Translations under genes and position numbers: made by a program | The notes under the pieces: generated by a model | Databases searched by the model: none | Told to the model about the DNA's origin: nothing | What the model saw: the letters and a program-made list of their open reading frames with translations, nothing else | In this document: positions 23,270 to 28,680 of the stretch, in pieces | Layout: each line of letters opens with the position of its first letter | How positions within the stretch are numbered: position 1 is the first letter of the stretch | Origin: a virus | Length of the DNA stretch: 30,204 nt | Virus record (IMG/VR): IMGVR_UViG_3300046816_000177 | Location: 1-30,204 of that record | Direction: 5' to 3' (one strand)

Positions 23270-23780
23270 GCCCTGGGACACGCTACGCACCATTTGCACG
23301 CCGGCATTCGCGATCCTGGCTGGTGGCGCGGTCTTCAAGCTGCTTTTCAGCGGGCGCATCGACGATCTGAAAACCGGTGGGCGAGACGCGATCAAGGCCG
23401 CGAACGAGGAGCGCGACCGAGCCATCGAAGACCGAAACCGCGCGCTGGATGATCTCGCGAACGAGCGCGCGTCGCACGACAAGCTAAAGAGCCATTGGAA
23501 GAGCAGTGTGATTGCGCAACGGGAAGCGCGAAGACTCGAAGAGGTCATAACGGTCGGCGCTCCATCCGTCCCGCCGCTCTCGAACGAGGAGCCCACCGGC
23601 CGCTACTACGTCGACGAAGACGCCGATCAGGACTGGCGTCGGAGAAGCGAAGAGCGCCGGGCCGCACTCGCGAGGGAACGCGACGGACTGACCAAGGACT
23701 ACGTGAGCGACATGACCACGACTCCGCCTGACCCCGTGCGAGCTCTGCCGACTCCACGAATCAAGCCACGTCCGCGCTGA
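23262..23780 (+). CDS. N-terminal TM plus coiled-coil protein (i-spanin-like candidate)
   Basis: A 172-residue protein starting with GTG. One hydrophobic segment near residues 11-30 (ICTPAFAILAGGAVFKLLF) is followed by a long charged helix predicted to be coiled coil (RIDDLKTGGRDAIKAANEER, continuing through LDDLANERASHDKL). The C-terminus is Pro/Arg-rich. A single N-terminal TM with a periplasmic coiled coil is the plan of inner-membrane spanins (Rz), and a Pro-rich lipoprotein is encoded 1.7 kb upstream. The pairing is inference; most spanin pairs are adjacent or overlapping. Confidence 0.65.
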   Translation: MAEPWDTLRTICTPAFAILAGGAVFKLLFSGRIDDLKTGGRDAIKAANEERDRAIEDRNRALDDLANERASHDKLKSHWKSSVIAQREARRLEEVITVGAPSVPPLSNEEPTGRYYVDEDADQDWRRRSEERRAALARERDGLTKDYVSDMTTTPPDPVRALPTPRIKPRPR

Positions 23781-23794
23781 AAGGAAAACCGCCC

Positions 23795-23962
23795 ATGCTC
23801 CTAATCATCATCTGGCCGCTGCTCGTTGCCGCCATCGGTGCACTCATCTTCGCCTATGCGAAAAGTGGCGCTCTGAAAGAGATCGGGCGGCTCCTTTTCT
23901 TCGTCGGCGCCTTCTGGACGGTTTACCTGCTCACCGGGCGCGAGTTCCGGATCGGCCACTAA
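23795..23962 (+). CDS. 55-residue two-TM protein (small holin candidate)
   Basis: An ATG at 23795 preceded by AAGGAAA opens a 55-codon frame ending in TAA at 23960-23962. The product has two hydrophobic helices, MLLIIIWPLLVAAIGALIFA and LLFFVGAFWTVYLL, joined by a short basic loop (YAKSGALKEIGR), and ends in a charged tail. This is the size and topology of small holins or antiholins. It is the last plus-strand gene before the terminator. Good ribosome binding site and composition make it very likely a real gene. Confidence 0.72.
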   Translation: MLLIIIWPLLVAAIGALIFAYAKSGALKEIGRLLFFVGAFWTVYLLTGREFRIGH

Positions 23963-24001
23963 ACCCATCCCCCTCCCGCGCGTCATCCGGCGCGGATTCA
24001 T

Positions 24002-24044
24002 GCCCCGATGCTTCCGGTTATTCCGGCGGCGTCGGGGCTGTTTT
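24002..24044 (+). terminator. Rho-independent-type terminator of the plus-strand late operon
   Basis: Bases 24002-24017 pair with 24023-24038 as a 16-position stem with two wobble pairs and one mismatch, closed by a five-base TTATT loop. It is followed by TGTTTTCGTTTC. The stem lies 40 bases after the last plus-strand gene. The minus-strand gene ends within it: its TAA stop is the complement of the loop bases TTA (24018-24020). Confidence 0.72.
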
Positions 24045-24215
24045 CGTTTCAAGCAACGGCATGCGGCACGCGCAGAGCTCCTGGCCGTCCTTGTAGCAGT
24101 CTTTTCGGCGATGGCGCCCCATAGAGCATCCGCTGCATGGAACGAATCCCATGCCGAAGCAGTCCTCGCACACATCGAGTTGCTGTCCCGGGGCGTAGCT
24201 CTCGAGTACTCTCAC
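24018..24215 (-). CDS. Cys-rich zinc-finger-type small protein
   Basis: A 65-residue protein starting with GTG at 24215, overlapping the upstream gene's stop as GTGA. It has CEDC (16-19), CSGC (27-30), then C40, C48 and C50: the two CxxC pairs could bind one zinc, as in zinc-ribbon or DnaJ-type knuckles (CxxCxGMG at 16-23). The C-terminus is Pro/Thr-rich. It is the last gene of the minus-strand operon, and its stop codon lies in the loop of the convergent terminator. The role is unknown; small zinc proteins of phage early operons often bind host proteins or nucleic acid. Confidence 0.66.
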   Translation of the reverse strand: MRVLESYAPGQQLDVCEDCFGMGFVPCSGCSMGRHRRKDCYKDGQELCACRMPLLETKTAPTPPE

Positions 24216-24430
24216 CGGAAGTCCTTCTCGGCATCGGCTTCACCGAAGAGCCTAGCCGCGTTGTGCCAAGTGATGACGGGCGGCGATTCCTTCGGCATGT
24301 CGCGTCTCGTTGGGTAGCCGTGGAGCCGCTTGAGCGCGCCGACCAGATTTGCGATGAGGCCGCGGAGCTTCGGCGTTGGCGTGATTACATAGCGCCTCGG
24401 GCAGCCTACGCCGCGCGTGCTACGGGTCAT
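24212..24430 (-). CDS. Unknown small basic protein
   Basis: A 72-residue protein from the ATG at 24430; a GTG at 24442 would add four residues. The start lies 22 bases after the preceding stop. The sequence begins MTRSTRGVGCPRRYVITPTP, then a helix LRGLIANLVGALKRLHGYP and a C-terminal part ending ARLFGEADAEKDFR. No family is recognised. The GTGA overlap with the following zinc-finger gene supports co-translation. Confidence 0.6.
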   Translation of the reverse strand: MTRSTRGVGCPRRYVITPTPKLRGLIANLVGALKRLHGYPTRRDMPKESPPVITWHNAARLFGEADAEKDFR

Positions 24431-24452
24431 TTCCCCACCCACCCGCGCCAGG

Positions 24453-24593
24453 TCACGGCTTCACCTTCGGCAAAACTCTTCCCCAAATGATAACCTGTCC
24501 AATCTTCTTCGGGTCGCCGCACCCGGGACCCCAGACATAGCCGCGGTTCGTATAGAGATAGAAGAGCGGCTCGTTTTTTTTCGAGTTGGACAT
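24453..24593 (-). CDS. Possible 46-residue small protein
   Basis: A frame from the ATG at 24593 to the TGA at 24453-24455, starting eight bases after the previous gene's stop. The product begins MSNSKKNEPLFYLYTNRGYV, followed by WGPGCGDPKKIGQVIIWGRV, and ends in KVKP. The mixed aromatic/Gly composition looks like a small folded domain. It is preceded and followed by the same stop-linked element (GGTGAAGCCGTGA), which also contains a GGTGA that could serve as ribosome binding site. No family is recognised. Confidence 0.58.
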   Translation of the reverse strand: MSNSKKNEPLFYLYTNRGYVWGPGCGDPKKIGQVIIWGRVLPKVKP

Positions 24594-24601
24594 TGGAAAA
24601 C

Positions 24602-24781
24602 TCACGGCTTCACCTTGCATCGTTCTTCATGCTTTGCGTGAATGGCCGCTCTCGTCTCAGCGCGGAAAACCTCGCCGTCTTCCTGTCCGGGGCAACACCC
24701 GTCGCACATCGGCAGCCCATCGAACCACCAGCGCGGATCGGATTCGCGGTCGCACGCGGCACATTCTGGCAATGGGATCAC
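24602..24781 (-). CDS. Cys-rich zinc-binding-type small protein
   Basis: A 59-residue protein from the GTG at 24781, chosen because it forms a GTGA overlap with a 12-codon frame upstream. The same frame is open back to 24862, but that start would overlap the preceding zinc-knuckle gene by 50 bases. It has CAAC (7-10) and CDGCC (26-30) around a WWF-containing segment (DPRWWFDGLP), giving a likely four-Cys zinc site. The C-terminus is a charged helix (AETRAAIHAKHEERC) ending KVKP. The role is unknown. Confidence 0.62.
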   Translation of the reverse strand: MIPLPECAACDRESDPRWWFDGLPMCDGCCPGQEDGEVFRAETRAAIHAKHEERCKVKP

Positions 24782-24816
24782 GGTTTCACCGCCGTCCTCA
24801 GCCCGCGAATCTTCAT
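24778..24816 (-). CDS. Possible 12-codon coupling micro-ORF
   Basis: ATG at 24816 overlaps the upstream stop (ATGA). The frame reads MKIRGLRTAVKP and its TGA (24780-24778) overlaps the GTG start of the next gene (GTGA). It could pass ribosomes between the two flanking genes rather than make a functional peptide. The case rests only on the two exact overlaps. Confidence 0.3.
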   Translation of the reverse strand: MKIRGLRTAVKP

Positions 24817-24926
24817 ACGCTCCAGCCTTTCCCGTGGCACCGGGGGCATCCTGGGTCGCCACGTCCGGAGCAGAACGGACACGGACGCGCTGGGTATTGG
24901 CGGACTAGCAGCAGTGGCTGCTTCAT
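24813..24926 (-). CDS. 37-residue double zinc-knuckle microprotein (DnaJ-type CxxCxGxG)
   Basis: The ATG at 24926 follows immediately after the TAG of the gene upstream. The product begins MKQPLLLVRQYPARP, followed by CPFCSGRG (16-23) and CPRCHGKG (27-34), then a short aromatic tail. Two CxxCxGxG units separated by three residues are exactly a pair of DnaJ central-domain knuckles, enough to bind one zinc. It is one of the smallest convincing zinc-binding proteins in the window. It has the same motif type as its upstream neighbour, suggesting duplication of a knuckle pair. The function is unknown. Confidence 0.66.
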   Translation of the reverse strand: MKQPLLLVRQYPARPCPFCSGRGDPGCPRCHGKGWSV

Positions 24927-25136
24927 CTACGAGCCCTCTCGCTCGGAGCCAGTCCCACTCACCTGCGGCTCATATCCGGTACCGCCGCAGTGCTTGCAGT
25001 CCCTGCCGCCACTCGGCCAGCTTCCGATGCTAACGCCGACCCCGTCACAAGCTGAACAATCATCGCGCGGAGGCTCATCGTCGTCGCCCGCTTGAACCTC
25101 GACGTGAATTGTCGACCAACCCCAGAATCCGGTCAT
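24927..25136 (-). CDS. Small double zinc-knuckle protein (DnaJ-type CxxCxGxG)
   Basis: A 69-residue protein with an ATGA overlap at its start. It contains CSACDGVG (27-34) and CKHCGGTG (47-54), the two half-sites of a DnaJ-like zinc knuckle, joined by a Ser/Gly/Trp loop. The N-terminus (MTGFWGWSTIHVEVQAGDDD) may be a short beta hairpin with an acidic tail. It directly precedes the 37-residue knuckle protein with zero intergenic bases. No J domain is present, so it is not a co-chaperone in the usual sense. Confidence 0.74.
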   Translation of the reverse strand: MTGFWGWSTIHVEVQAGDDDEPPRDDCSACDGVGVSIGSWPSGGRDCKHCGGTGYEPQVSGTGSEREGS

Positions 25137-25312
25137 AGTCGGCTCCTTCGTGCCGCATCGAGCACCAATCGCCTACAGCGCTCGTCTGCCATGACCGAGC
25201 GCAGGAGCGCGACGAGTTCCGGGTCTCGGTTGATGTGCTCGCCAAGCGTCTCCTTGATGGTCAGAACTGACCGAGTGCGAGCCTTGCGATTCCGGTGAGT
25301 GCCCTGCTTCAT
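25133..25312 (-). CDS. Small basic helical protein, unknown
   Basis: A 59-residue protein from the ATG at 25312, which makes an ATGA overlap with the upstream stop; the longer frame to 25354 would lie within the upstream gene. The N-terminus is very basic (MKQGTHRNRKARTRSVLTIK), the rest helical (ETLGEHINRDPELVALLRSV). The basic tail could bind nucleic acid. No family is recognised. Confidence 0.66.
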   Translation of the reverse strand: MKQGTHRNRKARTRSVLTIKETLGEHINRDPELVALLRSVMADERCRRLVLDAARRSRL

Positions 25313-25602
25313 TCGCGCGGGTCCTTTCGCGGAGCTACGGGCACCCATGCCCAATGGGTGATGCGGCTCTCAATGAGTCGTCCTCGTTCATCGTAGTAGA
25401 GCTCCAACGGAGCGGCCCGATTCCCAAAGCAAACGCGACCGTTTTCTGCGGCGAGCATCACTCGCTTTCCGACGATGGGCTTTGTGACGTCACGGTCGAA
25501 CCACTCGATTGTAGGTGGCGCGAGTGTGAAAGTAACCAGCGGTATCCGAACCGAAGTCGTCGGGACCACCGTTGCCGCAGATTCAGTAGCGTCCTGCTTC
25601 AT
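25309..25602 (-). CDS. Unknown protein, 97 residues
   Basis: The ATG at 25602 overlaps the upstream stop (ATGA); the same frame is open to 25662. After a Thr/Val-rich start (MKQDATESAATVVPTTSVRI), the C-terminal part resembles a small beta-rich domain: KPIVGKRVMLAAENGRVCFG then LELYYDERGRLIESRITHWA. The 'YYDERGRLI...ITHWA' pattern looks like a DUF551-type tail (strand, turn, 'itHWapl P'), a domain often found in phage early operons. That similarity is a weak, by-eye impression. Confidence 0.68.
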   Translation of the reverse strand: MKQDATESAATVVPTTSVRIPLVTFTLAPPTIEWFDRDVTKPIVGKRVMLAAENGRVCFGNRAAPLELYYDERGRLIESRITHWAWVPVAPRKDPRE

Positions 25603-25853
25603 TGCGACCTCGCTAGTCGCGCGGCGCTGGTCCCGCGGACCTTCCGGTAGACCCGTCGGCACAGCTCGAGAAACTCCGCTTCCGTCGTGACCACGCCCTT
25701 GCGCTCCTCAATCGAGGACGCATCGACCATGGCAAGCGCGGCGACGAGGAGAGATTGCATGCGGACCGCGCGCGGCACTTCTCCGAACCGGTGGGTGAGC
25801 TGCATGAGAAGCTCATCGAAGCCGTGCCGCATCTTGGTGACTCGCTCAGCCAT
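25599..25853 (-). CDS. Unknown small helical protein
   Basis: An 84-residue protein overlapping the end of the ATPase gene by eight bases. It is predicted all-helical: MRHGFDELLMQLTHRFGEVP, AVRMQSLLVAALAMVDASSI and TEAEFLELCRRVYRKVRGTS. No motif is recognised. The tight coupling to the HerA-like ATPase suggests a partner or accessory subunit, by context only. Confidence 0.68.
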   Translation of the reverse strand: MAERVTKMRHGFDELLMQLTHRFGEVPRAVRMQSLLVAALAMVDASSIEERKGVVTTEAEFLELCRRVYRKVRGTSAARLARSQ

Positions 25854-27576
25854 GGACGAGCCTTTCGTTCGCAGTCATTCCGTCGTTGCCGCCCGTTACG
25901 AGCATCAACGTTCTCAGCTTGCCCGCTGCGTTGCGAATGCCTCCGGAGGTCACGGAATAGCCGCACTCCTCGGCGGCCCGGGACAGGGATACCGGGCGCG
26001 GGTACGCCTGCACGACGACGGCAAGAATCTCCCTCTCCGCCTTCGGCAACTGTCCATACCAGTGCGTCGCGAGATCGGGCCCGACCGGCAGCGAAGGGAC
26101 CGGGCCGAGCGCCGTCAGCCCTTCCGGCGTCGCCGTCATCGCATCGTTGCCTCCGTCGATGTAGCCGAGCGACCGGAGCGAGCCAGCGGCGTTCCGCATG
26201 CCTCCGCTCTTCGCCGAGTAGCCGGCGATCATCGCCGCTTGGGTGAGGCTGAGGGTTCCGTGCTGCACGAGGGTCGCGAGGATCTGACGCTCGGCCTTGG
26301 GGAGTCCGGTAGACGCGCCGTTCGTGCGTTTCGCATCGTTCCGAGCGACCGCATCCGTCACGGAATGGTGGGTGTTGCGCGGGCCCATGGGAATGCCAGG
26401 GGGCCGCATCGAGAGCCGCGAGACCCCCTTCTCGCCGGCACCTGCGGCCGTCGCGCACCGTGTCCGGTATTCGTTCATGAGCCGTCCGACCTCGAACTTT
26501 GCGCCCTCGACGAGGCCGCCAATCGCTTGGAGCTGACCGAAGACGCTCTCGTGCAGTCCGTCCAGCAGCTTCCGGTCGAAGACGGGCACCTCGACGCGGA
26601 CAATCTCGGGGGGCTGTCCCGCCGCGGGCTTCTTGGCGATCTCTCCCCTCAGCTTCGCGATCTCCGCTCGGAGCGCCTTTGGGTCGTCCGCCTTGGCCCT
26701 CTCGATGGTCTCGACCATCGCCTTGCTGAGCTCCGTCAGATCGATCGGCTGGAGCTTCTTCTGTGAGAACGCCTTCACGCCCACCTTTGGGGTCTGCGAC
26801 GTGTCGAGACTCTCGATCGGTAGGATCCGGACGACTTTCGAGATCTTGAGCCACTGGGGACTCCATACGTGGGGCGCTCCGACCTCGAGCGTTGGCAGGA
26901 TGTCGGCGAGCTTCCCGTCGAAGCCCTTGTCGCTCAACCAATACTGGAGAGCCTTCCGCTCCTGCGGGCCCGTCATCTGGAAGGCAAACACGCATTCTGC
27001 CTGGTTCAGTGCCTTCTTTGAGACCTCCTGGGGCCGCTGGGAGAGGAAGCTGACCCCGATGCCGTGGGGCCGCCCCTGCTTGGCGATGCGCTGGAATTCG
27101 TGAAGCATCCGCTCTTCGCCACGTTGCTGGTTTTCCGGAATGTAATCCTGGCACTCCTCGAGCACGAGGTGCACGGCGCCGGGGGACGCCTTCTTTCGTT
27201 GGAAGAACCGCTGTCCGAACGCGGTAGCGAAGCGCGTACGCTCCGAGTCGAGCATCTGGCTGACGTCGATGACGATGCTGGTGCCGCGGTCGACGATGAT
27301 GTCCGCTACGAGCGCCCCTGCTGTCGGCTCGAGCGGGATGTCTCCGTAGAGGCCGCCTAGCACCGGTATGTCGAAGCTCTTTGGGCCGAGCCGGAGCCCG
27401 GGCCAGCCGCCGGCGCCATCGAGGATGACCACCTGAGCGCCAGCGTGGAGCATCTGCTCGACCATGCGCTTGCAGCCGAACGTCTTACCGCTCCCCGTGC
27501 GGCCCATCCATGCGAGTTTCTGGGTGACGGCGTCGAGCGGAAGAACGAGGTCGGTGGAGATGCGGAGCGTTTTCAT
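25846..27576 (-). CDS. HerA/FtsK-like P-loop ATPase with duplicated C-terminal winged helices
   Basis: A 576-residue protein preceded by AAGGA. Walker A is GRTGSGKT (25-32); Walker B is HLVLEECQD (136-144) with the Glu pair expected in HerA-type enzymes. Then come RIAKQGRPHGIGVSFLSQRP (163-182), the sensor/arginine-type region, and a C-terminal lid. These enzymes form hexameric rings that translocate along double-stranded DNA. Residues 290-315 are coiled coil. The C-terminus has two copies of a winged-helix-like unit: LPKAERQILATLVQ...AGYSAKSGGMRNAAG (425-482) and LPKAEREILAVVVQ...CGYSVTSGGIRNAAG (510-569), each ending GGND(A/G)MTA. No NurA-type nuclease is adjacent. Likely roles are DNA transport or processing in replication or recombination. 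Confidence 0.87.
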   Translation of the reverse strand: MKTLRISTDLVLPLDAVTQKLAWMGRTGSGKTFGCKRMVEQMLHAGAQVVILDGAGGWPGLRLGPKSFDIPVLGGLYGDIPLEPTAGALVADIIVDRGTSIVIDVSQMLDSERTRFATAFGQRFFQRKKASPGAVHLVLEECQDYIPENQQRGEERMLHEFQRIAKQGRPHGIGVSFLSQRPQEVSKKALNQAECVFAFQMTGPQERKALQYWLSDKGFDGKLADILPTLEVGAPHVWSPQWLKISKVVRILPIESLDTSQTPKVGVKAFSQKKLQPIDLTELSKAMVETIERAKADDPKALRAEIAKLRGEIAKKPAAGQPPEIVRVEVPVFDRKLLDGLHESVFGQLQAIGGLVEGAKFEVGRLMNEYRTRCATAAGAGEKGVSRLSMRPPGIPMGPRNTHHSVTDAVARNDAKRTNGASTGLPKAERQILATLVQHGTLSLTQAAMIAGYSAKSGGMRNAAGSLRSLGYIDGGNDAMTATPEGLTALGPVPSLPVGPDLATHWYGQLPKAEREILAVVVQAYPRPVSLSRAAEECGYSVTSGGIRNAAGKLRTLMLVTGGNDGMTANERLVHG

Positions 27577-27597
27577 GGTCGTTCTTGTCCTTGATGC

Positions 27598-27960
27598 TCA
27601 TCGGTCGCGCTCTTCGCGCAGGAAGGCCCGCGCATTGTCGGCGATCATCATCGAAAAGTTCGCACAGTCAGCGGCTTCGTCGATTACGTTCTCGATGGTC
27701 GCGAGTTCCACGATCGGAGCATACACTGCGGCTTTCTCGATCTCATCGGCGAGCTTCCGGAGCGCTCTCGAGAGTTCCTTCGCCTCCTGATGCAGACGAC
27801 GCGATAGGTAGCCCATCTCGCAATTGTCCCAGTGCCCCTTGTGGTCGTTCGCCTTCAACTTCCGCTCCATCCTCTCGGCGAACCAGAGGACTTCCTCTCG
27901 TGGCGTCACCACGGTGCACGCCGCAACTCGTTCATCGCTTCCCTTTCGGCTTCCTGCCAT
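27598..27960 (-). CDS. MazG-like all-helical nucleotide-pyrophosphohydrolase-type protein
   Basis: A 120-residue protein overlapping the previous gene by 29 bases. The pattern EEVLWFAERMERKLKANDHK, then RRLHQEAKELSRAL and ENVIDEAADCANFSMMIADN fits a phage family of MazG-like proteins. The EAKEL (59-63) and DEAAD (94-98) acidic pairs would hold the metal ions that act on nucleoside triphosphates. If active it would clean nucleotide pools or lower alarmone levels during infection. There is no sign of the longer two-domain MazG. It starts from ATG; later GTG codons near residues 17-18 are alternatives. Confidence 0.7.
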   Translation of the reverse strand: MAGSRKGSDERVAACTVVTPREEVLWFAERMERKLKANDHKGHWDNCEMGYLSRRLHQEAKELSRALRKLADEIEKAAVYAPIVELATIENVIDEAADCANFSMMIADNARAFLREERDR

Positions 27961-28150
27961 TCCGCGCCACCTTCGGAGCGAGCTGGTACCTGTTGAACGT
28001 CAGGCAGCCCTTCCCGCACACCGAGCAGACCTTGCCGAATGCATGAGCCGGAACGGGCTGCTTCGTCTGGACCTGCATGTCTCCGCCGCACATGTTGCAG
28101 GCGCCGACGTGAACGGTCGTATGCGGTGGCTTGAGCGCAGGAAGCGTCAC
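27932..28150 (-). CDS. Small zinc-ribbon protein
   Basis: A 72-residue protein from the GTG at 28150, which forms a GTGA overlap with the upstream stop. An ATG at 28162 and a longer frame to 28234 also exist but lie inside the upstream gene. It contains CNMC (18-21) and CSVC (42-45), a four-Cys zinc ribbon, with a basic C-terminus (APKVARNGRKPKGKR). This is the plan of many small phage nucleic-acid-binding zinc ribbons. No specific function can be given. Confidence 0.68.
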   Translation of the reverse strand: MTLPALKPPHTTVHVGACNMCGGDMQVQTKQPVPAHAFGKVCSVCGKGCLTFNRYQLAPKVARNGRKPKGKR

Positions 28151-28680
28151 GGCGGCGACCATCCCTCGAGCGGCGTCGAATAGGCGATCCTCGACGTGTG
28201 CCGCGGTGACCCGTCCGCTGTCGTCCCGAGGCAATGCAACGGCCCTGTGAGCAGGGCTCTCACCGCCGCGATCCGTTCGTGTGTCGCCATCGGATGAGAA
28301 CCCCAGGCGGCGAGGAATAGCGTCCTGTCGGGGTTCAGCTTCGCGACTTCTGCGGCGATCGCCTCGTCGTTCTGCTCGCCGACTACGGACCGGGCCGGGA
28401 TACCTTCGAGGTCCGTGGACGCGGTCAGGATCCAGCCGTAGAGGTTCACCTTCACGAGCCGCGTGCAGAGGAGGCGTTTCGCGAAGCCGACATCTTTGCG
28501 GATCGTCTGGTCGTCATCGATACCGGCGAGCGACGGGTTGAGCCCAATGGAGAAGAGGATCCGCGGCTCCGTGTCGAACGCGCCGGACCAATCACGGCCG
28601 AGCGCGTATCGGTGCGCCTTGAAGACCGAGAAGATGGCCCACGAGCGACCGTCAACCGAGGCGAGGCGACGGGTCGTCAC
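28147..28680 (-). CDS. DUF1643 family protein
   Basis: A 177-residue protein from the GTG at 28680, chosen for its GTGA overlap with the methyltransferase stop; the frame is open to 28695. Segments typical of DUF1643 are RYALGRDWSG, RILFSIGLNPSLAG, DDDQTIRKDVGFAKRL and KVNLYGWILTASTDLEGIP. FLAAWGSHPMATHERIA and the final LTGPLHCLGTTADGSPRHTS also fit. The family's biochemical role is not established; members are common in phages and near modification genes. The arrangement next to a DNA methyltransferase suggests a link with DNA or nucleotide modification (inference). Confidence 0.82.
   Translation of the reverse strand: MTTRRLASVDGRSWAIFSVFKAHRYALGRDWSGAFDTEPRILFSIGLNPSLAGIDDDQTIRKDVGFAKRLLCTRLVKVNLYGWILTASTDLEGIPARSVVGEQNDEAIAAEVAKLNPDRTLFLAAWGSHPMATHERIAAVRALLTGPLHCLGTTADGSPRHTSRIAYSTPLEGWSPP

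Larger units (their letters stand above)
24453..24790 (-). repeat. Three copies of GGTGAARCCGTGA at small-gene junctions
   Basis: On the minus strand the element occurs at 24465-24453, 24613-24601 and 24790-24778. In each it ends in the TGA stop of a small frame (encoding VKP-stop) and carries a GGTGA that could bind the ribosome for the next start. The first two copies share 15 identical bases. Confidence 0.6.

Noticed and set aside
24049-24243. 64-residue minus-strand frame overlapping the zinc-finger gene
   Set aside because: Arg/Pro-rich shadow in another frame; the Cys-pair frame has the coupled start.
25687-26766. 359-residue plus-strand open frame
   Set aside because: It is the antisense shadow of the HerA-like ATPase gene, with Arg-rich composition and no family features.
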